A stretch of DNA of 25,301 nucleotides from an uncultured Roseburia sp. (lineage in GTDB: Bacteria > Bacillota > Clostridia > Lachnospirales > Lachnospiraceae), in the NCBI GenBank assembly GCA_947070915.1, contig CAMTDY010000018.1, forward strand, positions 1 through 25,301, in the 5' to 3' direction. The notes below the pieces were generated by a model. It made no database searches, was not told where the DNA came from, and saw only the letters and a list, made by a program, of their open reading frames with translations. Of this stretch, positions 6,674 to 14,613 are shown piece by piece. The position numbers were made by a program, and so were the translations under genes. Numbering within the stretch: the stretch's first letter is position 1; every line of letters begins with the position of its first letter.

Positions 6674-9592
6674 ATGAAGGCAGTAGAAGGATATCGAATA
6701 CTTGTACAACAGGAATTGAACGAGCTGGATGCCCAGGGGTATCTGCTGGAGCATGAGAAGACAAAAGCAAAGGTGGTTCTGATCGAGAACGCGGATGAGA
6801 ATAAAGTATTTTCTATTGGATTCCGGACTCCCCCTAAGGATTCTACAGGAGTAGCGCATATTATAGAACACACGGTATTATGTGGTTCCAGGGAGTTTCC
6901 GGTGAAGGACCCCTTTATTGAACTGGCGAAGGGTTCCCTGAACACCTTCCTCAATGCCATGACCGCCCCGGATAAGACGGTGTACCCTGTGGCGAGCTGC
7001 AACGAAAAGGATTTTCAGAACCTGATGCATGTTTATCTGGATGCTGTATTTTATCCCAATATTTATCAGGAAGAAAAGATCTTTATGCAGGAGGGGTGGC
7101 ATTACGAGCTGGAGAAACCGGAAGGTCCGTTGAAGTACAACGGGGTGGTCTACAATGAGATGCGGGGTGCCTATTCTTCCCCGGAACAGTTGATGGAGAG
7201 AAAGATTCAGCAGTCGCTGTTTCCCGATACCACCTATGGTTATGAATCGGGAGGGGATCCGGAAAATATTCCGGATCTGACCTATGAGCAGTATCTGGAT
7301 TTTCATAAAAAATACTACCACCCCTCCAACAGCTATATCTACCTGTACGGCGATATGGATATGGCGGAAAAACTGAAATGGATCGACGAAAAATATCTGA
7401 GCCATTTTGACTACCTGGAGGTGGATTCCGAAGTAAAGCGGCAGAAGGCATTCGATGCGCCGAAGGATATGAAAGTATACTACTCATTGACGGAGGGAGA
7501 GAGTGAAGAGGACAAGACGTATTTTAGTTACAATGCGGTTACTGGTACGTCTCTGGACAGAGATCTCTACATCGCTTTCCAGGTGCTGAATTATGTGCTG
7601 GTGCAGGGAGTGGGGGCTCCGGTGAAACAGGCGCTTCTCGATGCTGGCATCGGCAGTGAGATCATCAGCTTTTTTGAGGAAAGTATATGCCAGCCCGTAT
7701 TTTCCATTATTGCCAAAAACGTAGCTGGCGACAAAAAAGAGCAGTTTGTCGCAGTGATACGGGAGAAACTGGAAGAGCTGGTGGAGCAGGGGATCAACCG
7801 GGATTCTCTGAATGCAGGGCTGAATTCCCTGGAGTTCCGCTATCGGGAGGCGGATTTTGGTTCCTATCCCAAGGGGCTGATGTATGGGCTCCAGATCTTT
7901 GACAGCTGGCTCTATGACAGTGATAAGCCATTTATCCATATACGCGCCAACGATACCTTTGAAAAACTCCGCCAAAAGATGGACGAGGGATACTTTGAGT
8001 CCCTGATCCGGGAATACCTGCTGGATAACACCCACCGATCGGTGGTGACGGTGGAGCCGAAGACCGGACTGACCGCCCAGATGGATGAGCAGGTGGCGAA
8101 ACGTCTTGCCGGCTATCTGGAGACGCTGTCCCAGCCAGAGAGAGAGGAACTGGTCCGTCAGACAAGAGAGCTCAGAGAATACCAGGAAGAGCCGTCACCG
8201 AAGGAAGATCTGGCAAAGATTCCGCTGCTGGCAAGGGAAGATATCGGAAAGAAAGCCCCTGGGTTTTCAAATATTAAAAAACGGGCAGCAGGCTGCGACG
8301 TCATTCATCACGATTATTTTACCAATGGCATCAATTATATCAATCTTTTATTCGACATCAAGCCATGGCTGGCGGACTACGCGCCCTATATCAGCCTTCT
8401 TATGTCGGTGCTGGGCTGTGTGGACACAGATCTGCATGACAAGCTGGATTTTTCCAACGAGATCCTGCAGAATGCAGGAGATATGTCATTTGATGCGAAG
8501 ATCATGAGAAGCCGGGTGAAAAAGGGGCATTATGAAGCTTATGCTTCCTTTGGGACAAAGGTGTTTACTGACAAAACAGAGAAAATACTGGATCTGTTTT
8601 ATGAGGCGGTGAGCAGTTCCCATCTGGGGGATGAAAAGAGACTGAAAGAGATCGTTGCGGAACAGTGCTCTTCCCTGCAGATGCAGCTGATCTCGGCGGG
8701 ACACGGCACAGCAGTAAGCCGGGGGCTGGCATATCTGTCAGAGCCATCCCGTTATGATGAGGCGCTCAGCGGAATTTCCTATTACCGTTTTCTAAAGGAG
8801 CTGGATCAGAATTTTGAAAGCCATAAAGAGAACCTGATCCGGGTATTAAAATTCCTTGTGGAAAATATTTTTGTCCGGGACCGTATGCTGGCTGGCATCA
8901 CCTGTGCAAAGGCAGATTATCCGGTATTTGAAAAGGCATTTACCACACTGGCAGGACGTTTGCCGGAGAAGAAGGAAGCAGAGATGCCGAAACCGGATCT
9001 GATCCAGGAGGAAATCCCCTGTAATGAGGGATTTCTAACGGCAGGGCAGATACAGTATGTGGCGAGAGTGGGTGATTACAGAAAACAGGGCATCGGTTAC
9101 AGCGGCGTCTATAAGGTGCTGAGATCTATACTGAGATATGAATATCTGTGGAACGAAGTGCGGGTCAAGGGCGGCGCCTACGGCATTATGTGCGGATTTT
9201 CAGATATCGGGGAGGGATATTTTGTATCCTACCGTGACCCGAAGCTTGCCGAGACCAATGAGGTTTACCGGAGTGTGCCGGAATATCTGAGGAATTTTGA
9301 AGCAGATGAGCGGGATATGACCAAATTTATTATAGGAACCATCAGTGCTGTGGATACGCCGCTGCCGCCACGGGCGAAGGGCGGGCGCTCCATGTCGGCT
9401 TATATCACCGGTATCACCGAAGAAGATGTTCAGAGAGAGAGAGATGAGATCCTGGCTGCCAGGGAAGAAGATATCCGTGGCTGCGCCGGAATGGTGGAGG
9501 CCATTCTCTCTGAGGACCGGATCTGTGTACTGGGAAATGAAGAAAAGGTAAAGGAAAACCAGGAGTTATTTGAAGTTACGGTGACAATGTAG
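6674..9592 (+). CDS. M16C family zinc metalloprotease (insulinase/presequence-protease type)
   Basis: The 972-residue protein is full length for the M16C subfamily (PreP/Cym1/falcilysin type), which has four homologous half-domains forming a chamber that degrades short unfolded peptides. The inverted zinc motif HIIEH is at 62-66 and the third ligand is Glu162 in VVYNEMRGAYSS; the LAKGSLNTFLNAMTAPDKT block (84-102) is typical of the family. The C-terminal half has the conserved RVKGGAYG substrate-binding segment (about 830-837). No signal peptide is seen, so a cytoplasmic peptidase is expected. I chose ATG 6674, preceded by GGAG at 6665-6668; longer in-frame starts lie inside glgB. The gene is 35 bases from glgB and is followed by a strong hairpin before era. 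Physiological substrates are unknown. Confidence 0.93.
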   Translation: MKAVEGYRILVQQELNELDAQGYLLEHEKTKAKVVLIENADENKVFSIGFRTPPKDSTGVAHIIEHTVLCGSREFPVKDPFIELAKGSLNTFLNAMTAPDKTVYPVASCNEKDFQNLMHVYLDAVFYPNIYQEEKIFMQEGWHYELEKPEGPLKYNGVVYNEMRGAYSSPEQLMERKIQQSLFPDTTYGYESGGDPENIPDLTYEQYLDFHKKYYHPSNSYIYLYGDMDMAEKLKWIDEKYLSHFDYLEVDSEVKRQKAFDAPKDMKVYYSLTEGESEEDKTYFSYNAVTGTSLDRDLYIAFQVLNYVLVQGVGAPVKQALLDAGIGSEIISFFEESICQPVFSIIAKNVAGDKKEQFVAVIREKLEELVEQGINRDSLNAGLNSLEFRYREADFGSYPKGLMYGLQIFDSWLYDSDKPFIHIRANDTFEKLRQKMDEGYFESLIREYLLDNTHRSVVTVEPKTGLTAQMDEQVAKRLAGYLETLSQPEREELVRQTRELREYQEEPSPKEDLAKIPLLAREDIGKKAPGFSNIKKRAAGCDVIHHDYFTNGINYINLLFDIKPWLADYAPYISLLMSVLGCVDTDLHDKLDFSNEILQNAGDMSFDAKIMRSRVKKGHYEAYASFGTKVFTDKTEKILDLFYEAVSSSHLGDEKRLKEIVAEQCSSLQMQLISAGHGTAVSRGLAYLSEPSRYDEALSGISYYRFLKELDQNFESHKENLIRVLKFLVENIFVRDRMLAGITCAKADYPVFEKAFTTLAGRLPEKKEAEMPKPDLIQEEIPCNEGFLTAGQIQYVARVGDYRKQGIGYSGVYKVLRSILRYEYLWNEVRVKGGAYGIMCGFSDIGEGYFVSYRDPKLAETNEVYRSVPEYLRNFEADERDMTKFIIGTISAVDTPLPPRAKGGRSMSAYITGITEEDVQRERDEILAAREEDIRGCAGMVEAILSEDRICVLGNEEKVKENQELFEVTVTM

Positions 9593-9613
9593 TGCCGAAT
9601 TGTTAGCAGGCAG

Positions 9614-9649
9614 TTAACCCGGCGGCGCCAGTTGGCGCCGCCGGGTTAA
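9614..9649. terminator. Perfect 16-bp GC-rich stem-loop upstream of era
   Basis: TTAACCCGGCGGCGCC (9614-9629) is exactly complementary to GGCGCCGCCGGGTTAA (9634-9649) with an AGTT loop. It starts 21 bases after the protease stop and ends 16 bases before the era start. There is no run of T on the plus side, so it may be a weak or factor-dependent terminator, an mRNA-processing or stability element, or a mobile REP-like palindrome. Confidence 0.55.
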
Positions 9650-9665
9650 AGGATGAGAGGAAAGT

Positions 9666-10592
9666 ATGGAAAAATCAAATCAGGATATTGTGTTTAAGTC
9701 TGGTTTTGTCTCCCTGGTGGGGCGGCCGAATGTGGGAAAATCAACACTGATGAACCGGATCATTGGCCAGAAGATCGCCATAACCAGCAACAAACCCCAG
9801 ACTACCAGAAACCGGATCCAGACCATTTTTCACGACGAGAGAGGTCAGATCGTGTTTCTTGATACACCGGGGATCCACAAGGCGAAAAATAAACTGGGTG
9901 AATATATGGTGACGGTGGCAGAGAGAACCTTTGACGAAGTGGATGTGATCCTCTGGCTGGTGGAGGCGGCGACCTTTATCGGCAAGGGGGAGCGGCATAT
10001 CGCGGAACAGTTGAAAAAGGCGGATATTCCAGTGATCCTTGTGATGAACAAGATCGATACGGTGAAAAAAGAACATTTACTGGAATGTATCGATGCCTAC
10101 CAGGAGATCATGGACTTTTCCGAGATCATTCCAGTGTCCGCCAGGACCGGTGAGAGCGTGGATCATCTGATCGATGTGATGTTTGGGTATCTGCCGGAGG
10201 GACCGCAGTTTTATGATGAGGATACGGTGACGGACCAGCCGGAGCGCCAGATCGTAGCGGAGCTGATCCGGGAAAAAGCGCTTCGTCTTCTGTCCGATGA
10301 GATCCCCCATGGCATCGCGGTGGCGGTGGATCAGATGAAACTGCGCCATAATAATAAAAATTTATATGATATTGACGCCACCATCATTTGTGAGAGGGAT
10401 TCCCATAAGGGGATCATCATCGGAAAACAGGGGCGGATGCTCAAAAAGATCGGAACCCAGGCGCGGGTGGAGATCGAAGAATTTTTGCAGAAGAAGGTGA
10501 ACCTGAAGCTTTGGGTGAAAGTCAAGAAAGACTGGCGGGACAGTGATTTTCTTTTGAAAAATTTTGGGTATAACAAAAAGCTGGACGGATGA
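9666..10592 (+). CDS. era: GTPase Era, 16S rRNA-binding ribosome assembly factor
   Basis: The 308-residue protein matches Era in length and order. The GTPase motifs are G1 GRPNVGKS (19-26), the switch I region NKPQTTRNR (42-50), G3 DTPGIH (66-71), G4 NKID (128-131) and G5 SAR. The C-terminal KH RNA-binding domain contains GIIIGKQGRMLKKIG (about 249-263), which binds the 3' end of 16S rRNA during 30S maturation. The start has AGAGGAAAG just upstream. Downstream order era / small YqzL-like gene / recO is the usual Firmicute arrangement. The 145-base gap after era holds another stem-loop (10656-10705). Confidence 0.98.
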   Translation: MEKSNQDIVFKSGFVSLVGRPNVGKSTLMNRIIGQKIAITSNKPQTTRNRIQTIFHDERGQIVFLDTPGIHKAKNKLGEYMVTVAERTFDEVDVILWLVEAATFIGKGERHIAEQLKKADIPVILVMNKIDTVKKEHLLECIDAYQEIMDFSEIIPVSARTGESVDHLIDVMFGYLPEGPQFYDEDTVTDQPERQIVAELIREKALRLLSDEIPHGIAVAVDQMKLRHNNKNLYDIDATIICERDSHKGIIIGKQGRMLKKIGTQARVEIEEFLQKKVNLKLWVKVKKDWRDSDFLLKNFGYNKKLDG

Positions 10593-10655
10593 TCTGGCAG
10601 AATGTTCTAGTATAGCGGCATTCCTTTGTGGAGAATCTATAAAGTGAACACCGGT

Positions 10656-10705
10656 GGAAGGATTCAAGTAAATGATGATTTTTTGAACTTAAAGTAAATC
10701 CTTCC
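10656..10705 (+). promoter_or_regulatory. Stem-loop in the era-yqzL gap
   Basis: GGAAGGATT (10656-10664) pairs exactly with AATCCTTCC (10697-10705) across a 32-base AT-rich loop that contains AAGTAAATGATGATTTTTTG. A purine and A-rich tract rather than a T-tract follows, so termination is unlikely on this strand. It lies 31 bases before the next start codon. I see no clear promoter in the gap. Confidence 0.35.
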
Positions 10706-10736
10706 GGCGGAGAAAAAAACCACGGAGGAAACCAAT

Positions 10737-10934
10737 ATGCAGGGTGATAGCTGGAATGATTTTGCAAAAAGCGGAAAAGTATCAGATTACTTAAAATACG
10801 TAGATTCCGCAAGAAATACAACGGATGAATATAGGGAATTTTCAGGGAGAATGAAAGAGTCTAATCGTATGGAGTCGATGCAGCATGCAGGAAAAAGTGA
10901 CGGGAATGGTGCTTTCGGGCACTCCGGTTGGTGA
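10737..10934 (+). CDS. YqzL-like small protein between era and recO
   Basis: This ORF encodes 65 residues starting MQGDSWNDFAKSGKVSDYLK. The tryptophan-phenylalanine-x-x-SG-x-V-x-x-YL-x-Y pattern resembles the short YqzL family, found between era and recO in Bacillus and many Firmicutes, although this copy is longer than the roughly 45-residue Bacillus form. The function of YqzL is unknown. The start follows CGGAGGAAACC, a strong ribosome site. Its last 50 bases overlap the recO start in another frame, which suggests translational coupling. The C-terminal stretch after residue 45 (rich in Met, Ser, Gly, His) may be unconstrained because it is shared with recO. Position and ribosome site support a real gene; the family assignment is tentative. 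Confidence 0.65.
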   Translation: MQGDSWNDFAKSGKVSDYLKYVDSARNTTDEYREFSGRMKESNRMESMQHAGKSDGNGAFGHSGW

Positions 10935-11640
10935 AAATGACAAACGGATCGTGATACTTACGAAGGAGCGGGGTAAGATCTCCGCCTTTGCCAGAGGGGC
11001 GAGACGGGCAAAGAGCCCTTTGCTGGCGGCCTGTGAGCCCTTTACCTTTGGGGAATTTAGTGTATACCGGGGCAGAGATTCCTATACGGTCTCTTCTGTC
11101 GACGTGAAAAATTATTTTTCAGAGCTGCGGGAGGAGCTGGAGGATATTTACATGGGAATGTATTTCTGTGAGGTGGCAGATTATTTTACCAGGGAAAATC
11201 TCGATGCCAGAGAAGTATTGAAACTTCTCTACCAGTCGCTGCGGGCTCTCAAGGTACCGTCGCTGAACCGGGTCCTTGTAAAGACGGTTTTTGAATTTAA
11301 AATGATCGCAGTAAACGGGGAAGCCCCCCGTTTATTTGCGTGTATCGGTTGTGGAAAAAAAGAAGAACTGTTTTATTTTCATGATCAGCAGGCGGGAATC
11401 CTGTGTGAAGATTGTTATCAGAATGCGCCCCACGGCGGGAAGGGCGCAGTGAAAATAATGGGCACCACTACATACATTTTGCAGCGCATTCTTGCTGCTC
11501 CTGTAGAAAAACTTTATACATTCACAGTAAAAGAACCAGTCCAGAAAGAATTGGAGCAGGTGGTAAAAAGATATTTTTCGACAAGAGTAGACCGCCGATT
11601 TAAGACAATTGAGTTTATTGAAATGCTAAACCTCGTTTGA
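10885..11640 (+). CDS. recO: DNA repair protein RecO
   Basis: The 251-residue protein loads RecA on SSB-coated DNA together with RecR in the RecFOR recombination pathway. It opens with an OB-fold domain (TGMVLSGTPVGENDKRIVIL, then KERGKISAFARGARRAKS to about residue 40 and YRGRDSYTVSSVDV), continues with a helical middle region, and has a zinc-binding knuckle of four cysteines, Cys153-x2-Cys156 and Cys174-x2-Cys177, as in many bacterial RecO proteins. The ATG at 10885 lies inside the preceding small gene, so translation is probably coupled. The end overlaps the convergent dehydrogenase gene by 15 bases (11626-11640). Confidence 0.95.
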   Translation: MQEKVTGMVLSGTPVGENDKRIVILTKERGKISAFARGARRAKSPLLAACEPFTFGEFSVYRGRDSYTVSSVDVKNYFSELREELEDIYMGMYFCEVADYFTRENLDAREVLKLLYQSLRALKVPSLNRVLVKTVFEFKMIAVNGEAPRLFACIGCGKKEELFYFHDQQAGILCEDCYQNAPHGGKGAVKIMGTTTYILQRILAAPVEKLYTFTVKEPVQKELEQVVKRYFSTRVDRRFKTIEFIEMLNLV

Positions 11641-12597
11641 GCATTTTCCCGTGTGAAAATATTCCTCCAGATTGGAAAGGGTAACGCTGGCGATATTTTT
11701 TAGTGCTTCCTCTGTGAGAAAGGCCTGGTGGGAGGTGAGAATGACATTGGGACGGGATACCAGGATGGAGAGGATATCATCCTTGATCACGATATTGGAG
11801 AAATCTTCATAAAATAAATCCGATTCCTCCTCGTACACGTCCAGTCCCGCAGCTCCGATCTTGCCAGAAGTCAGTCCATCCAGAAGTGCCTGGCTCTCGA
11901 TCAGGCTTCCCCTGGAAGTGTTGATGATATAGACACCCCGTTTCATCCGGGCAATGCTGTCTTTATTGATCAGGTGGTGGGATTCCCTGGTCAGCGGACA
12001 GTGGAGAGATATGATGTCACTTTTGGCAAACAGCGTGTCCAGGTCTGCATAAGGAATATCCGAATCCTTTACCGGATAGGGATCATAGGCGATGATCTCC
12101 GCTCCGAATCCCCGGCAGATATTGATAAATACCCGTCCGATTTGGCCAGTGCCGATGACACCGATGGTCTTACCGTGGATATCAAAGCCGATCAGGCGGT
12201 TCAGGCTGAAATTAAAGTCTCTGGTCCGGATGTATGCCTTGTGTATCTTTCGGTTCAGTGTGAGGAGCAGCGCCATGGCATGTTCCGCCACTGCATAAGG
12301 CGAGTAATAGGGAACACGCAGTACTTTTACCTTTCCCTTTGCAGCCGGGATGTCTACATTGTTAAAACCGGAGCACCGCATGGCGAGAACCGGGACCTGT
12401 TCTTCGTACAGGGTATCAATCACCCTCTTGTCGATCTCATCGTTGACAAAGGCGATGACTCCGTCATAACCACGGACCAGTTTACAGGTTTTGGGCGTCA
12501 GTTTTCCTTCAAAATAATCAATTTCTAAAGATTCATTGTATTCGTCAAACCATATTCTGTCGTATGGCTTCGTATCAAAAAAAGCAATTTTTTTCAT
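11626..12597 (-). CDS. ldhA: D-2-hydroxyacid dehydrogenase, probable D-lactate dehydrogenase
   Basis: The 323-residue NAD-dependent enzyme would reduce pyruvate to D-lactate. The nucleotide-binding motif is GVIGTGQIGRVF (146-157) followed by the acidic Asp172 in AYDPYP; catalytic residues Arg229 (NTSRG), Glu256 (DVYE) and His290 (LTSHQAF) are all present. Tyr-Ser-Pro-Tyr-Ala-Val-Ala-Glu-His near 98-106 is typical of the LdhA/D-LDH branch. I start it at the ATG at 12597, which has GGAGG just upstream, instead of the in-frame ATG at 12609. It is the only intact gene on the minus strand between 1600 and the right end. VanH has the same fold, but no vanA or vanX is nearby, so D-LDH is preferred. 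Its 3' end overlaps recO tail to tail. Confidence 0.88.
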   Translation of the reverse strand: MKKIAFFDTKPYDRIWFDEYNESLEIDYFEGKLTPKTCKLVRGYDGVIAFVNDEIDKRVIDTLYEEQVPVLAMRCSGFNNVDIPAAKGKVKVLRVPYYSPYAVAEHAMALLLTLNRKIHKAYIRTRDFNFSLNRLIGFDIHGKTIGVIGTGQIGRVFINICRGFGAEIIAYDPYPVKDSDIPYADLDTLFAKSDIISLHCPLTRESHHLINKDSIARMKRGVYIINTSRGSLIESQALLDGLTSGKIGAAGLDVYEEESDLFYEDFSNIVIKDDILSILVSRPNVILTSHQAFLTEEALKNIASVTLSNLEEYFHTGKCSNEV

Positions 12598-12704
12598 GTT
12601 TTCCTCCATTCTTCTGTATTATTTCCCAACGGCAGAACCGCCGGGGAAGTGCCATGTTATCCCTATCGTTGCCTGTTGTTTATCCGAATATACATAGTGG
12701 TTTT

Positions 12705-12733
12705 TTCACAAAATGACAAAAATTTCATACAAT
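12705..12733 (+). promoter_or_regulatory. Promoter of the ABC importer pair
   Basis: TTCACA (12705-12710) and TACAAT (12728-12733) are 17 bases apart, each one base from consensus. Transcription would start near 12741, only about 20 bases before the ATG at 12761. I looked for a TPP or other riboswitch in 12600-12760 and found no recognisable core. Confidence 0.5.
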
Positions 12734-12760
12734 GAGGTATATCCACAGGGGAGGCAGCGT

Positions 12761-13534
12761 ATGGGAAATATTTTGTCATTTCGTCATATATCCTATTCCT
12801 ACCACAGTGTAAACGGAGAAACCCTCGCTTTAGATGATCTGAGTTTTGATGTGAAAGACGGAGAATTTCTCGCTGTCGTCGGTCCAAGCGGCTGCGGCAA
12901 ATCCACCCTGCTTTCTATCATTGCCGGCCTGATTGAGCCGGATTCCGGAGAGGTTTTGATCGGAAATACACAGCGGGATAAATCAGGTGTGAACATCGGT
13001 TACATGCTTCAGAGGGATCATCTTCTGGATTGGAAAAATACCTGGCAGAATGCGGCATTGGGATTATCGATTCAGAAGAAAAACCAGGACGGGGACAAAA
13101 TCATGCTGCTGAATCATTTGTTTCAGACCTATGGCCTGGTGTCTTTTGAAAAGGCAAAGCCATCGGAGCTCTCCGGCGGCATGCGTCAGAGAGTTGCCCT
13201 GATCCGTACACTGATGATGGAACCGGACCTGCTTCTTCTGGACGAACCATTTTCCGCGCTGGACTACCAGACCAGACTGGAGGTCTCGGATGATATCTGG
13301 AAGATTATAAAAAAAGAAAAAAAGACGGCGATCCTTATTACCCACGATATTTCGGAAGCCATCAGTATGGGGGATCGGGTTCTGGTCCTTACCTCAAGAC
13401 CGGCAAAGTTGAAAAAAGAGATTAGTATCGACCTCAGCTATGAGGGGGAGATCACTCCGTTCAAGGCGAGAAGTACACCGGAATTTCAAAATTATTTCAA
13501 TGAAATATGGGAGGAATTGAACGGTGGAAAATAA
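12761..13534 (+). CDS. ABC transporter ATP-binding protein, nitrate/sulfonate/taurine (SsuB/TauB) type
   Basis: The 257-residue ATPase has Walker A GPSGCGKST (41-49), Q-loop YMLQRDHLLDW (81-91), signature LSGGMRQR (137-144), Walker B LLLLDEP (157-163) and the H-loop ITHDISEA. The Q-loop reading LQRDHLLDW is typical of the NitT/TauT importer class, which takes up sulfonates, nitrate, thiamine precursors, riboflavin or related compounds. I chose ATG 12761 because GGGGAGG lies just upstream; the longer form from 12713 overlaps the likely promoter. Its stop overlaps the permease start by 11 bases, so the pair is coupled. The substrate cannot be deduced because no binding protein is adjacent. Confidence 0.92.
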   Translation: MGNILSFRHISYSYHSVNGETLALDDLSFDVKDGEFLAVVGPSGCGKSTLLSIIAGLIEPDSGEVLIGNTQRDKSGVNIGYMLQRDHLLDWKNTWQNAALGLSIQKKNQDGDKIMLLNHLFQTYGLVSFEKAKPSELSGGMRQRVALIRTLMMEPDLLLLDEPFSALDYQTRLEVSDDIWKIIKKEKKTAILITHDISEAISMGDRVLVLTSRPAKLKKEISIDLSYEGEITPFKARSTPEFQNYFNEIWEELNGGK

Positions 13535-14351
13535 CATTTCGATCCGAAAATTAAAACGTAGTCTTTCTGGAGACGTATCGCATCGCCAGCGGGAATTTAT
13601 CCTTTCCTGTATTCGTCAGAAACGGAAGGTGAGGATACTCCAGATCAGCATATTTATTCTTTTTATTCTGGTCTGGGAGGTGACCGCTCATTTTGGGATC
13701 ATTGATCCCTTTGTCTTCAGCAGTCCCTCCCGAATGGCAGAATGTTTCCTCCAGCTCTCGGCAGACGGGAGTATTTACTATCATATCGGGGTGACGTTGT
13801 TTGAAACCTTTTTAAGTTTCTTTTTTATCATGTTTTTTGGAATTCTTATTGCCATCCTGCTCTGGTGGAATGAAACGGTGGCAAAGGTGAGCGAACCCTA
13901 TCTGGTGGTGCTGAACAGTCTGCCCAAGACAGCCCTTGCCCCGGTGTTTATCGTCTGGCTGGGAAATAATATGAAGACCATCATAGTAGCGGCTGTATCA
14001 GTGGCTGTCTTCGGAAGCATAATCACACTTTTTACAGCCTTCTGTTCCGTGGAAGAGGAAAAGATTAAGCTGATCCGTACGCTGGGGGGAAACCGTGTCG
14101 ATATACTGAGATATATTGTGCTGCCGGGAAATGCCCACACCATTGTCAGCAACATGAAGGTCAATATCGGGCTGTCCCTGGTGGGCGTCATCATTGGTGA
14201 ATTTCTCGCTGCCAATGCGGGGCTGGGCTATCTGATCGTATACGGCAGCCAGGTGTTTAAACTGGATTATGTGATCCTGAGCATTGTGATCCTGTGTATC
14301 GTGGCGACGGGGCTCTATAAGGGGCTGGAAGCGCTGGAAAAGCGCTGGTGA
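13524..14351 (+). CDS. ABC transporter permease, nitrate/sulfonate/taurine (SsuC/TauC) type
   Basis: The 275-residue membrane protein starts with a rare GTG (13524) inside the end of the ATPase gene, with GGGAGGAATT upstream. An N-terminal cytoplasmic extension of about 35 basic residues precedes the first membrane helix ILQISIFILFILVWEVTAHF (about 37-56); five further helices follow. The FVFSSPSRM motif after helix 1 and the EAA-type coupling loop with EEEKIKLIRTLGGNRVDILR (about 176-195) followed by YIVLPG mark the BPD_transp_1 family of the SsuC/TauC branch. It would form the membrane channel with the upstream ATPase. The long basic N terminus is slightly unusual but within the family range. 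A rho-independent terminator follows 22 bases after the stop. Confidence 0.92.
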   Translation: MENNISIRKLKRSLSGDVSHRQREFILSCIRQKRKVRILQISIFILFILVWEVTAHFGIIDPFVFSSPSRMAECFLQLSADGSIYYHIGVTLFETFLSFFFIMFFGILIAILLWWNETVAKVSEPYLVVLNSLPKTALAPVFIVWLGNNMKTIIVAAVSVAVFGSIITLFTAFCSVEEEKIKLIRTLGGNRVDILRYIVLPGNAHTIVSNMKVNIGLSLVGVIIGEFLAANAGLGYLIVYGSQVFKLDYVILSIVILCIVATGLYKGLEALEKRW

Positions 14352-14373
14352 AATCATAAAATTTTTATGAAGG

Positions 14374-14420
14374 AAAAGTCTGGCAGACGCCTTGAAACGG
14401 CTGTTTTGCCGGACTTTTCT
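14374..14420 (+). terminator. Rho-independent terminator after the ABC permease
   Basis: AAAAGTCTGGCA (14374-14385) pairs with TGCCGGACTTTT (14407-14418) over 12 bp with one G-U pair, and the loop can form a further short GCC/GGC stem. The stem runs into TTTTCT. It separates the importer from the M60 peptidase unit. Confidence 0.8.
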
Positions 14421-14474
14421 GTGCGCGTGGCAGGAGACTGTGGAAAAGACAGAGCGGCCCCGTGCATTTTTTTG

Positions 14475-14503
14475 TTGAATTATGCGTAAAAATATGGTAG
14501 CAT
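14475..14503 (+). promoter_or_regulatory. Possible promoter of the M60 peptidase unit
   Basis: TTGAAT (14475-14480) and TAGCAT (14498-14503) are 17 bases apart. The -10 box matches only four of six consensus bases, so the call is moderate. A leader of about 100 bases would precede the chosen start at 14614. Confidence 0.4.
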
Positions 14504-14613
14504 TACCCAAAATAGTTAAAACAGCTATGAAGTAGCAACAGCCCGGTGTTTTAGACATGAAATTATTTGTGCCGCTTCTGGCGGCATATTATGTAAAGAA
14601 AGGAAGCGTGAAA

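Noticed and set aside
11626..12597. VanH-type dehydrogenase of a glycopeptide resistance cluster
   Set aside because: No VanA-type ligase or VanX dipeptidase is present near it; ordinary D-lactate dehydrogenase is simpler.
12598..12760. Riboswitch upstream of the ABC importer
   Set aside because: The conserved TPP, SAM, cobalamin or FMN core segments were not found; only a short GGCGG/CCGCC-type hairpin is present.
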